Source of the DNA: Bacteroides acidifaciens
GTDB taxonomy: Bacteria > Bacteroidota > Bacteroidia > Bacteroidales > Bacteroidaceae
Direction: 5' to 3'
NCBI RefSeq assembly: GCF_024623065.1
Contig: NZ_JANJZR010000050.1
Coordinates: 1 to 33,240 of the forward strand
DNA length: 33,240 bases
The translations under genes and the position numbers were made by a program. The notes under the pieces were generated by a model. The model saw only the letters and a program-made list of their open reading frames with translations. It was not told where the DNA came from and ran no database searches. Below are positions 1-6,859 of this stretch, in pieces. How positions within the stretch are numbered: position 1 is the first letter of the stretch; each line of letters starts with the position of its first letter.

Positions 1-75
1 GACTATGTGACGAATAAAAACAGGTCGGTAAAGCCTATCTAACATAATCTCAGGAAAATTTAAACAGGCTCTTAA
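1..75 (-). repeat. End of a dispersed MITE-like element (partial)
   Basis: Read on the minus strand from base 75, this matches the first 75 bases of the complete 161-bp copy at 29655-29815 with about three mismatches. It starts at TTAAGAGCCTG and runs into the left window edge, so the rest of this copy is not visible. The two copies are in opposite orientation, about 29.6 kb apart. I see no coding capacity. It could be a MITE or the end of a larger insertion sequence. Confidence 0.75.
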
Positions 76-128
76 TTGTTAATTATTAATTGTCTAATAG
101 TCTAATAGTCTCATAAGTGGTTCCTTGC

Positions 129-1040
129 TTATGACACTACGAAGGTACGGCAAGCTATACGCGCCACGATTAATGCGGCACGAAGCACGATAGAGCCGGG
201 AGCATCGGCCTTTTCACAGGCTACTTCGTTCAGAAGTTGGGAGAAGTAGGCGGTATGCTCTTCCTACTGGCTGTCGCTCAGGATGACTTCCGTAGGCGAC
301 TGTTGCAGGAATAAGAACATATCGAGCACTTCGCCGCTGAGTTTTTTGAAGAAAGTGTCGTAGTCTTCCTTGCCTTTGATGGGCGTGGCGGAACGGTACT
401 TCCAACGTGACTCGGCGGTGAGTATGGCGAAGCGGCTGTACAGTCCGTTGTTCAAAGAAGGGATGAAGAAAGCAAGTTGGTTGGGGGTGCCGGTGAATGA
501 GAGAGCCAGATGCGGGTCTTCGGCACAGATAATCTGGTCGTCTATCTTGTAGTCCGTCGATACGGGTTCGTGATGGAACACGTCGTCATGATGTCCGCAC
601 TTTTGTTTCATAGCACCGGATATCATATCAAGTTCGGAGGTGTTGATGATGAGCCCGAGTTTGCCGTTGATTTTCAGACGTCTGATCAGCTGGTTCTTGG
701 ATGTGTTGGGGGCGCCGCAGAGATATAGGTATTCGGGCTTGTATGATAGGTCAACGTATTGATATCCAGAAGATAAGCATTTTTGCAATTCTTGGCGGGT
801 ATATCCGTTTCCTACAATTTCCGCTGCCATAACAGATGTTAATTTTTCAAGTTCTTCTTTTGAAAATCCTTTACGTCGTTCGCTTCTTCCCAAGGCGAGC
901 ATGGACTCGTGCCGGTTTTCTTTCTGCCAGGGGTGATATCGAAAGAAAGTGTGGACGAAGGCTTCGATATATCCGCGGGCTACGTGTTCTTTTGCTTCAC
1001 GGTTGATAATGGTCTGATTCGTTAAATAGTTGTAGCTCAA
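129..1040 (-). pseudogene. Decayed DUF3987-type gene with in-frame amber stop
   Basis: The first open stretch (264-1040) encodes 258 residues. It resembles the Bacteroides DUF3987 family, large proteins often carrying a VirE-like N-terminus and found in mobile or phage-like regions. Recognisable pieces are LCGAPNTSKNQLIRR, INTSELDMISGAMKQ and AEDPHLALSFTGTPNQL. A TAG at 264-266 ends it. Reading through in the same frame gives EEHTAYFSQLLNEVACEKADAPGSIV and more, down to a TAA at 129-131. From memory of the family, the stop sits where a Trp (TGG) is usual, so one base change explains it. The product is also much shorter than the usual 600-800 residues and seems to lack the expected P-loop region, so internal sequence is probably lost too. 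The original start is uncertain. The function of the family is not established. Confidence 0.7.
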
Positions 1041-1069
1041 GGTGGATTTATTCCCATAAAGATAAAAAA

Positions 1070-1101
1070 AATAGAGAAAGGCGGGTATTCCTTTCTCTAT
1101 T
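1070..1101. terminator. Bidirectional rho-independent terminator
   Basis: A perfect 12-bp stem (AATAGAGAAAGG at 1070-1081 pairing with 1090-1101) has an 8-base loop. It is flanked by an A-run on the left and a T-run on the right, so it can work in both directions. It lies just downstream of ddh on the minus strand and before the decayed DUF3987 gene. Confidence 0.85.
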
Positions 1102-1127
1102 TTTTTATTTATCGGATGGATAAAATA

Positions 1128-2027
1128 TTATACTAAGTGTCCTATCCACTCTTCACGGTCGCCCGGAAGAAGGTCGATGACCGGAATTTCCACCATAGTG
1201 TAGCATCCCGGCTGTTGTTTCATCGAAGCGCGTGCCACGCATACCAATACCTGTGCGGTCAGTGCGGGGTTGTTGATGCGCATATTAAATTCGAACAACT
1301 GGTTCTGCGTTTTTCCCGATACGCCTTTGCGGGTGAGATTTACGCCGTGTCCCATGTCGAGCAGCGCGTCTACGCTCGGGACGAGTTTCACGTGTGTCTC
1401 GTCGTTCACGAAGTAAGGGTCTGCCTTGATGGCGGCGGCCACTTCCTCAAATTTGTATCCGTCTTTCAGTTCGATGTACACCATGCGGCGGTGGATTCCC
1501 GTACCGGTGGGGATGGTCATGGAAAGGGCGGCTTTCACTCCGTCGACGGCTTTCACGGCTACGGTGTGTCCCATGCTCATGCCCGGGCCGAAGTTGGTGT
1601 AGGTGATGCCTTTCGGGGCAATCGCTTCGAGCATCGTACGCACGATGGAGTCACTTCCCGGGTCCCAGCCTGCGGAGATGATGGATACGGCTTTGTGCTC
1701 TTTGGCGGTTGCGTCCAGTGTGCGGCGCAGGTCGACGATGCCGGTGTGGATATCGAAACTGTCTACGGTATTGATGCCCATAGCCAGATATTCTTTTGCA
1801 TATTTCTCAACGCTGCGGGTGGGTGTGCAAAGGATTGCCACGTCTACGCCTTCCAGCTCTTTAATGTCCTTTACTACTGCGTAGTTTGCCAGTTCTTCCG
1901 GTTTGTTCTCTGCTCCCGCACGACGGACCACTCCGGCTATTTCGAAATCAGGCGCTGCTTGTAGCGCTTCAAGTACGTAGTGTCCAATGTTGCCATAACC
2001 GATGATGGCAGCTCTTACTTTTTTCAT
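1128..2027 (-). CDS. ddh: meso-Diaminopimelate D-dehydrogenase
   Basis: This is a 299-residue cytoplasmic oxidoreductase. The family converts L-2-amino-6-oxopimelate (tetrahydrodipicolinate) plus ammonia and NADPH to meso-diaminopimelate in one step, feeding peptidoglycan and lysine synthesis. The N-terminus starts directly with a Rossmann fold, AAIIGYGNIGHYVLEALQ (GxGxxG at about residues 10-15), as in Ddh. The family-like stretch SIISAGWDPGSDSIVR follows at mid-protein, then GPGMSMGHTVAVKAVDGV. The length suits Bacteroidota forms; corynebacterial Ddh is slightly longer. The gene is monocistronic: its own -7 box lies at 2071-2078 and a strong terminator follows at 1070-1101. The ATG at 2027 is the natural start because the dinucleotide-binding strand begins at residue 4. 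Confidence 0.93.
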   Translation of the reverse strand: MKKVRAAIIGYGNIGHYVLEALQAAPDFEIAGVVRRAGAENKPEELANYAVVKDIKELEGVDVAILCTPTRSVEKYAKEYLAMGINTVDSFDIHTGIVDLRRTLDATAKEHKAVSIISAGWDPGSDSIVRTMLEAIAPKGITYTNFGPGMSMGHTVAVKAVDGVKAALSMTIPTGTGIHRRMVYIELKDGYKFEEVAAAIKADPYFVNDETHVKLVPSVDALLDMGHGVNLTRKGVSGKTQNQLFEFNMRINNPALTAQVLVCVARASMKQQPGCYTMVEIPVIDLLPGDREEWIGHLV

Positions 2028-2070
2028 TCTTTTATTGGTTTTATATGAACATTTTTCTTTGTTTATGTCG

Positions 2071-2078
2071 CAAAAATA
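2071..2078 (-). promoter_or_regulatory. -7 box of ddh promoter
   Basis: TATTTTTG on the minus strand matches the Bacteroides -7 consensus TAnnTTTG. It predicts transcription starting near 2064 and a leader of roughly 37 bases before the ddh ATG. No clear -33 element was identified. Confidence 0.6.
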
Positions 2079-2202
2079 AACAAATTATTAGGATGGATTG
2101 TTTGCGGGCGGCATTATTTTTATTTTTTTTTAGATTCGCTACGGTTTGCATGGGATACGACTCGTGCATGCGTCAGATTTTAACCGTCGGGCTCTTAAAA
2201 CG

Positions 2203-2311
2203 GATAATCTGTAGAAAACGAATAATCTATCTGTGGAAAACGGATAATCTGTAGAAGACGAATAATCTGTAGAAAACGAATAATCTGTAGAAAACGGGAT
2301 AATCTGTGGCG
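2203..2311. repeat. Tandem 18-bp repeats upstream of ruvA
   Basis: Nearly six copies of the unit (A/G)ATAATCTGTAGAAAACG lie head to tail. The units are 2203-2220, 2221-2242 (with a 4-base insertion), 2243-2260, 2261-2278, 2279-2296 and a partial one at 2298-2311. The array ends about 10 bases before the ruvA -7 box, so it covers the expected -33 region. There are no spacers between units, so it is not a CRISPR array. Confidence 0.9.
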
Positions 2312-2320
2312 GGAAAGTTT

Positions 2321-2328
2321 TATCTTTG
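2321..2328 (+). promoter_or_regulatory. -7 box of ruvA promoter
   Basis: TATCTTTG fits TAnnTTTG exactly and ends only 8 bases before the ruvA ATG. Transcription would therefore begin a few bases upstream of the start codon, giving a leaderless or nearly leaderless mRNA. Confidence 0.7.
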
Positions 2329-2336
2329 TTCCCATT

Positions 2337-2945
2337 ATGATAGAATATATTAGAGGCGAGCTTGCCGAACTCAGTCCGGCAACCGCGGTAATCGACTGTA
2401 ACGGGGTGGGGTATGCCGCCAATATATCCTTGAATACCTATTCGGCTATTCAGGGAAAGAAAACTTGTAAGTTGTATATTTATGAGGCGATTCGTGAGGA
2501 CGCGTATGTGTTGTATGGCTTTGCCGAAAAGCAGGAGCGGGAGATTTTCCTGTTGCTGATTTCTGTTTCAGGCATCGGCGGGAATACGGCACGTATGATT
2601 CTTTCCGCCCTCTCGCCTGCCGAATTGGTGAATGTAATCAGCACCGAAAACGCGAATATGCTGAAAACGGTGAAAGGTATCGGTCTGAAGACGGCGCAAC
2701 GTGTGATTGTCGACCTGAAAGACAAAATTAAGACGATGGGAATGTCTGCCGCAGGCAGCGTTGCCGGTGTAGGTGGCATGGTGCTGCAAACTGTCAATGC
2801 GGAAGTGCAGGAAGAGGCTGTGGCTGCGTTGACGATGCTCGGTTTTGCCGCTGCGCCTTCGCAGAAGGTGGTGTTGGCCATTATGAAGGAAGAGCCGGAT
2901 GCTCCGGTGGAGAAGGTTATTAAACTGGCTTTGAAACGACTGTAA
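2337..2945 (+). CDS. ruvA: Holliday junction branch migration protein RuvA
   Basis: This 202-residue protein is the junction-binding subunit of the RuvAB branch-migration motor, which acts in recombinational repair before RuvC cleavage. RuvA tetramers bind four-way DNA and load the RuvB ATPase rings. The N-terminal OB-fold (about 1-62) begins MIEYIRGELAELSP. Two helix-hairpin-helix motifs follow: VSGIGGNTA (about 77-85) and VKGIGLKTA (about 112-120). A flexible Gly/Ala-rich linker (about 135-150) leads to the C-terminal domain (about 155-202) that contacts RuvB. The length is standard. The 331-residue gene follows after 26 bases and may be cotranscribed. The short TGAAACGA-type repeats around the stop codon are unexplained. 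Confidence 0.96.
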   Translation: MIEYIRGELAELSPATAVIDCNGVGYAANISLNTYSAIQGKKTCKLYIYEAIREDAYVLYGFAEKQEREIFLLLISVSGIGGNTARMILSALSPAELVNVISTENANMLKTVKGIGLKTAQRVIVDLKDKIKTMGMSAAGSVAGVGGMVLQTVNAEVQEEAVAALTMLGFAAAPSQKVVLAIMKEEPDAPVEKVIKLALKRL

Positions 2946-2971
2946 TAATTGAAACGATTGAAACGACTGAA

Positions 2972-3967
2972 ATGATGAAGGAACAGAAGATTTATATGCG
3001 GACATGGACTGAGATGCATGGCCGTGCGAAGGTGATGGCTACGGATGAATGGTATCTTAATCTGGTTAACGAACTGTTGCCGTTGGTGGCGAGCTCTTAT
3101 ATGTATCAAGGCAGGGAGATGGTGGAAGACCAGCGACGGGTGGCTTTGTCGTGTGCCCTGTATCTGGAAGATTGCGTGGCGGACGCGGGAAACTGGCGGG
3201 AGTTCATTCATTGGCATAAAGAGAATTACGGTCGTTACCTGCCGTTCCATTCATTGTCTGCGGACTACTTGCCGGATGAAATCAACCGTGAGGACATTGC
3301 TTTCCTGCTGTGGGCTGTCAATTCGCCGGTCGGTGATGGTTTCGACTGGGTGGAGAATCCGATGAACAAGGATTTGCTGGAGTTTGCGGACGTACTTTAC
3401 GAGCGTTTGGATGCTGTTTTCGAATCGGCTCCTATCAGCGAACATCTTGCTCCGGGCTGGATGATGGAGACGGAGTTGATGCGGAAGAAACGCCAGCCTC
3501 TGCCGGTGGCTTTGCCGGGAGAGAAGATGCCGGCGAATGTGGAACGTTTCTTAGAGGCAAGTAATGGAGAACCGCTCATGTTCTTTGGTTCATACAATGT
3601 TCTGAAACTCTTCTTTATCAATTCGTTGAAGTGGGAAGATGAGGAGGATGCCCTGTTGCCGGATTTGGCGGAGTTTGATAATTTCGTTGTTTACGGCAAT
3701 CCGAAAGGATTGTTGATAGGTCCTGATGTAGCTCAGTTTTTTGCTGATAAGAATAATCCGTTTTATAGTGTCGAAGAGGCTGAGGAAGGGGCGTATGAAA
3801 TGTTCTGTGAAGAAGGGTTGTGCCCGTTCGACTTGCTGAAGTATGGAATGGAACACAATCTGCTGCCGGACGCACAGTTCCCGTTCGAGAACGGAAAGGC
3901 GCTGTTGCAGGAGAATTGGGATTTTGTGGCTCGCTGGTTCTTGGGTGAGTTTTATGAAGGAGAATAA
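2972..3967 (+). CDS. Uncharacterised protein, possibly DUF3843 family
   Basis: This is a 331-residue soluble acidic protein with no signal peptide or membrane segment. The opening IYMRTWTEMHGRAK resembles the N-terminus I associate with the Bacteroidota family DUF3843, but this is from memory and not certain. Aromatic and acidic residues are frequent (YLPDEINREDIAFLLWAV near 105-120, and KWEDEEDALLPDLAEFD near 220), and I see no catalytic motif. It sits 26 bases behind ruvA and 10 bases ahead of a 45-residue basic protein, so the three may be cotranscribed. Two adjacent ATG codons (2972 and 2975) are possible starts. No function can be assigned. Confidence 0.75.
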   Translation: MMKEQKIYMRTWTEMHGRAKVMATDEWYLNLVNELLPLVASSYMYQGREMVEDQRRVALSCALYLEDCVADAGNWREFIHWHKENYGRYLPFHSLSADYLPDEINREDIAFLLWAVNSPVGDGFDWVENPMNKDLLEFADVLYERLDAVFESAPISEHLAPGWMMETELMRKKRQPLPVALPGEKMPANVERFLEASNGEPLMFFGSYNVLKLFFINSLKWEDEEDALLPDLAEFDNFVVYGNPKGLLIGPDVAQFFADKNNPFYSVEEAEEGAYEMFCEEGLCPFDLLKYGMEHNLLPDAQFPFENGKALLQENWDFVARWFLGEFYEGE

Positions 3968-3977
3968 GGAGTAAGCT

Positions 3978-4115
3978 ATGCCGATAAAAAAAAGTAATAA
4001 TCCTTTTGCCGGAAAGGCAAAGTCAGGAGCCGGGAAAAAGAAGAGTACCGGAAAACGGATAGGAAAGTCGAAGAAGGAAAAAGCAAATAATCAGTTGAAT
4101 AGAAGGGTGAAGTAA
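3978..4115 (+). CDS. Small lysine-rich basic protein (45 aa)
   Basis: The frame reads MPIKKSNNPFAGKAKSGAGK and continues with more Lys/Arg/Gly to end NQLNRRVK, 45 residues in all. About a third of the residues are Lys or Arg and there are almost no acidic or hydrophobic residues. An AAGGAG-like site 5-10 bases upstream, close spacing to the gene before it (10 bases) and a terminator behind it (4205-4250) support a real translated gene. The composition suggests nucleic-acid or ribosome binding, like other tiny basic bacterial proteins, but no family is recognised. It could also be a chance frame in A-rich DNA. Confidence 0.5.
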   Translation: MPIKKSNNPFAGKAKSGAGKKKSTGKRIGKSKKEKANNQLNRRVK

Positions 4116-4204
4116 GGCTATGCCGTTTTAAACTTTGGAGACTATGCCGTTTCTCTATATGAGGAAACGCTGTTTCTTCGGAATAAAGAACGCTATGATA
4201 GAAT

Positions 4205-4250
4205 AGACGGGAACAGTTGTTGATATGAAAAGTCACCACTGTTCCCGTCT
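4205..4250 (+). terminator. Rho-independent terminator
   Basis: A perfect 13-bp stem, AGACGGGAACAGT (4205-4217) with its complement at 4238-4250, encloses a 20-base loop. A T-rich tail (GTCTTTTATTTTTTC) follows on the plus strand. It would end the ruvA, 331-residue gene and small basic gene unit. Confidence 0.8.
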
Positions 4251-4280
4251 GTCTTTTATTTTTTCTTGAAGGTGCTTCTT

Positions 4281-5123
4281 TTATTTTTCGGTCGTTGCTT
4301 CCTGCGCTTTCCGTTCCTTTTTCTTATTGATAAATCCGATTTTCAGATTGGCTTCTTCTTGTTCTTTCTTAATCTGCTGCATGGCGGAAAGAATTTGCGC
4401 CAACTCATAGACAGATGCCGCAGCCTGGCGGTCGGTCTCACTCATGGTTGTCTTGTAGGCACGGTCGCCGAGGTATTCTACGCGTAGATTCTTGTCTTTG
4501 TTGAGGTTGATGAATCCGATAACGTTTCCGTCCGCTCCCAGTTTATAGTCCGCTTTCTCTATCTTTTCATTCATGTCTGTCGTTTCGTAGCTGTCGTTGG
4601 AAGCCGGAGTTTCGGCAAAGCTGCCGTCAGGGGCAATCACTTTGACGCCTACATGATGGATATTGCCTGCACCACAATAGATGGAAGTCATGCTCATGTT
4701 GCCCAGTTCGTCCACCTGGAAGCGGAGAAAGGAGCGGTGCATGTTCTTTTCTATGCTCTGTGCAGGGTGGAGATAATTGCCTGTCTGCTGGTATTCGGCG
4801 TCCTTTTCGAGGATGAATTTGTCTTTGATGGCGTTGAACGCTTCGGTCTTTGCCTGGAAGGCGCTGTCGAGATAAGCTAGAGTCTTCTGCTGTGCCTTTG
4901 TCTCTACATCGAGCATCAGTGCCTGTCCCGCTTTGCGTGCTTCGAAGGCTTTGGGGTAGAGGATTTTGATACTGTCGATTTGCGACTTGGCTTCTTCGTA
5001 GTCGCCACGTTCGTAGGCAGCTTTGGCAACCGCCAGTTTCTCATTGGCTTTTTTTTCAAGCCCGTTGCCGCAGGCAGCCAGTGCCAGCGTGCCGCAAAAG
5101 AGGATAATCGGTTTTTTCATCAC
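4281..5123 (-). CDS. Lipoprotein with TPR-like N-terminal region
   Basis: This 280-residue protein is likely anchored by lipid at Cys18: the signal peptide MMKKPIILFCGTLALAAC ends in a lipobox (ALAAC). Residues about 20-60 (AKAAYERGDYEEAKSQIDSI) look like one tetratricopeptide-type helical pair. The middle (about 110-200) is mixed strand without a known motif. The C-terminus (about 225-280) is helical and strongly charged, ending in a Lys/Glu-rich tail. After the Cys come GNGLEKK, without the acidic run that directs Bacteroides lipoproteins to the surface, so a periplasm-facing location is more likely. It is a single gene with its own -7 box at 5208-5215, divergent from cca. The function is unknown. 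Confidence 0.8.
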   Translation of the reverse strand: MMKKPIILFCGTLALAACGNGLEKKANEKLAVAKAAYERGDYEEAKSQIDSIKILYPKAFEARKAGQALMLDVETKAQQKTLAYLDSAFQAKTEAFNAIKDKFILEKDAEYQQTGNYLHPAQSIEKNMHRSFLRFQVDELGNMSMTSIYCGAGNIHHVGVKVIAPDGSFAETPASNDSYETTDMNEKIEKADYKLGADGNVIGFINLNKDKNLRVEYLGDRAYKTTMSETDRQAAASVYELAQILSAMQQIKKEQEEANLKIGFINKKKERKAQEATTEK

Positions 5124-5207
5124 AAGTCTTATTTACTATTTTATTGTTTACGGTTTACTGTTCAGGACAGACAGGCTGTTTCTGATTCATTGTTCACTTA
5201 TTAACGG

Positions 5208-5215
5208 CAAAAGTA
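5208..5215 (-). promoter_or_regulatory. -7 box for the 280-residue lipoprotein gene
   Basis: TACTTTTG on the minus strand matches TAnnTTTG. It lies about 85 bases before the ATG at 5123 and is divergent from the cca promoter 22 bases away. Confidence 0.55.
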
Positions 5216-5236
5216 CGAATATATCCCTTATTTTTG

Positions 5237-5244
5237 TAATTTTG
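5237..5244 (+). promoter_or_regulatory. -7 box of cca promoter
   Basis: TAATTTTG matches TAnnTTTG and lies 27 bases upstream of the cca ATG. An AAAAGGA stretch immediately before the ATG could help ribosome binding. Confidence 0.6.
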
Positions 5245-5271
5245 CATCCTCAAAACGTATAACTAAAAGGA

Positions 5272-6708
5272 ATGATAGAGTTGACTCAAGAGGAATTGAA
5301 GCAGCAATTCAGCGAACCCATCTTCAGACAGATAGCCGAAACGGCGGATACGCTCGGTTTGGAATGCTATGTGGTAGGCGGTTATGTTCGCGATATTTTT
5401 CTGCAACGTCCCTCTAAAGATATAGATGTAGTAGTTGTAGGCAGTGGAATTGAAATGGCGGAAGCACTCGGCAAACGTCTGGGACGGGGTGCGCACGTTT
5501 CTGTTTTCAAGAATTTCGGAACGGCACAGGTAAAATATAAAGCTACGGAAGTGGAATTTGTCGGTGCGCGCAGGGAGTCCTACCAACGGGATTCGCGCAA
5601 ACCGATTGTTGAGGACGGTACGCTGGAAGACGACCAGAACCGTCGGGATTTCACTATCAACGCCCTTGCGGTTTGTCTCAACAAGGCGCGTTTCGGCGAA
5701 CTGGTAGACCCGTTCGGCGGTTTGGATGATATGAAGGAGAAGACGATTCGTACTCCGCTCGATCCGGATATTACTTTTAGTGACGACCCGTTGCGCATGA
5801 TGCGCTGCATCCGTTTTGCTACGCAGTTGGGCTTTTATATTGACGACGATACTTTCGACTCGCTTTGCCGCAATAAGGAACGGATTGAGATTATCTCCCG
5901 TGAGCGCATTGCGGATGAACTGAACAAGATTATTCTTTCGCCGATTCCCTCGAAAGGGTTTGTCGACCTCGACCGTAGCGGATTGCTGCCGTTGATTTTT
6001 CCGGAATTTGCAGCGCTGCAAGGGGTGGAGACACGGAACGGGCGTTCGCACAAGGATAATTTTTATCATACGCTCGAAGTGTTGGATAATATCAGCAAGA
6101 AGACTGATAATCTTTGGTTGCGCTGGGCGGCGTTGCTGCACGATATTGCCAAGCCTGTCACGAAACGGTGGGAGCCGAAGGCGGGATGGACGTTCCATAA
6201 TCATAATTTCATCGGTGAGAAGATGATTCCGGGGATTTTCCGGAAGATGAAGTTGCCGATGAATGAGAAGATGAAATATGTGCAGAAGCTGGTCAGCCTG
6301 CATATGCGCCCTATTGTCATTGCGGATGATGTGGTGACGGACTCGGCGGTGCGTCGTTTGCTTTTTGAGGCGGGCGATGATATTGATGATTTGATGATGC
6401 TTTGCGAAGCGGATATTACTTCCAAGAATATGGAACGCAAACAGCGTTTCCTGAATAACTTCCAGTTGGTGCGCCAGAAGTTGAAAGACCTGGAAGAAAA
6501 AGACCGGATACGTAATTTCCAGCCGCCTGTGAGTGGAGAGGAGATTATGGAAATCTTCGGTTTGCAGCCGTGCCGGGAAGTAGGGGGGCTGAAAAGCGCG
6601 ATAAAGGATGCTATTTTGGACGGAGTGATTCCCAATGAATATGAGGCTGCCCATGCTTATCTGATGGAGAGGGCGAAGAAGATGGGGTTGAGGCCGGTTG
6701 ATAAATAG
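5272..6708 (+). CDS. cca: CCA tRNA nucleotidyltransferase with HD domain
   Basis: This 478-residue class II nucleotidyltransferase family member adds or repairs the 3' CCA of tRNAs from CTP and ATP. The active site begins YVVGGYVRDIFLQRPSKDID: the GGxxRD flexible loop is at about 36-41 and the catalytic acidic pair is D50/D52. RRDFTINALA (about 127-136) is the family template-side motif. The tRNA-binding neck region follows. An HD phosphohydrolase domain starts near residue 260 (HKDNFYHTLEVL) and carries the diagnostic LLHDIAKP, with H290 and D291. HD-containing CCA enzymes can also have phosphatase or phosphodiesterase activity. Its length fits the HD-containing group. It is a single gene with its own promoter, and a long perfect inverted repeat follows at 6768-6822. 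A poly(A) polymerase activity cannot be excluded from sequence alone. Confidence 0.93.
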   Translation: MIELTQEELKQQFSEPIFRQIAETADTLGLECYVVGGYVRDIFLQRPSKDIDVVVVGSGIEMAEALGKRLGRGAHVSVFKNFGTAQVKYKATEVEFVGARRESYQRDSRKPIVEDGTLEDDQNRRDFTINALAVCLNKARFGELVDPFGGLDDMKEKTIRTPLDPDITFSDDPLRMMRCIRFATQLGFYIDDDTFDSLCRNKERIEIISRERIADELNKIILSPIPSKGFVDLDRSGLLPLIFPEFAALQGVETRNGRSHKDNFYHTLEVLDNISKKTDNLWLRWAALLHDIAKPVTKRWEPKAGWTFHNHNFIGEKMIPGIFRKMKLPMNEKMKYVQKLVSLHMRPIVIADDVVTDSAVRRLLFEAGDDIDDLMMLCEADITSKNMERKQRFLNNFQLVRQKLKDLEEKDRIRNFQPPVSGEEIMEIFGLQPCREVGGLKSAIKDAILDGVIPNEYEAAHAYLMERAKKMGLRPVDK

Positions 6709-6767
6709 ATATTCTTTATAAGAATAGGAGGTTTGTCAACAAGCAGGAAGTATACTGGTAATATAAC

Positions 6768-6822
6768 TCAGGCTCGGATTACACAGATTAAAGTAATTTA
6801 AATTCGTGTAATCCGAGCCTGA
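6768..6822. repeat. Perfect 17-bp inverted repeat between convergent genes
   Basis: TCAGGCTCGGATTACAC (6768-6784) is exactly complementary to 6806-6822 across a 21-base loop. It lies between the converging ends of cca and the first sulfatase gene. There is no strong T-run on either side, so it may be a weak bidirectional terminator or a member of a dispersed palindromic intergenic repeat family. Confidence 0.8.
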
Positions 6823-6859
6823 AATATAATAATCACTTATTTCTTTATCAGTGCAGTTG

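Noticed and set aside
1137..1964. Long plus-strand frame opposite ddh (and similar long frames opposite cca and ruvA)
   Set aside because: They mirror well-recognised genes on the other strand and show no domain, signal peptide or promoter of their own.
2203..2311. Short regularly spaced repeats as a CRISPR array
   Set aside because: The units abut directly, vary in length and have no unique spacers; there are no cas genes in the window.
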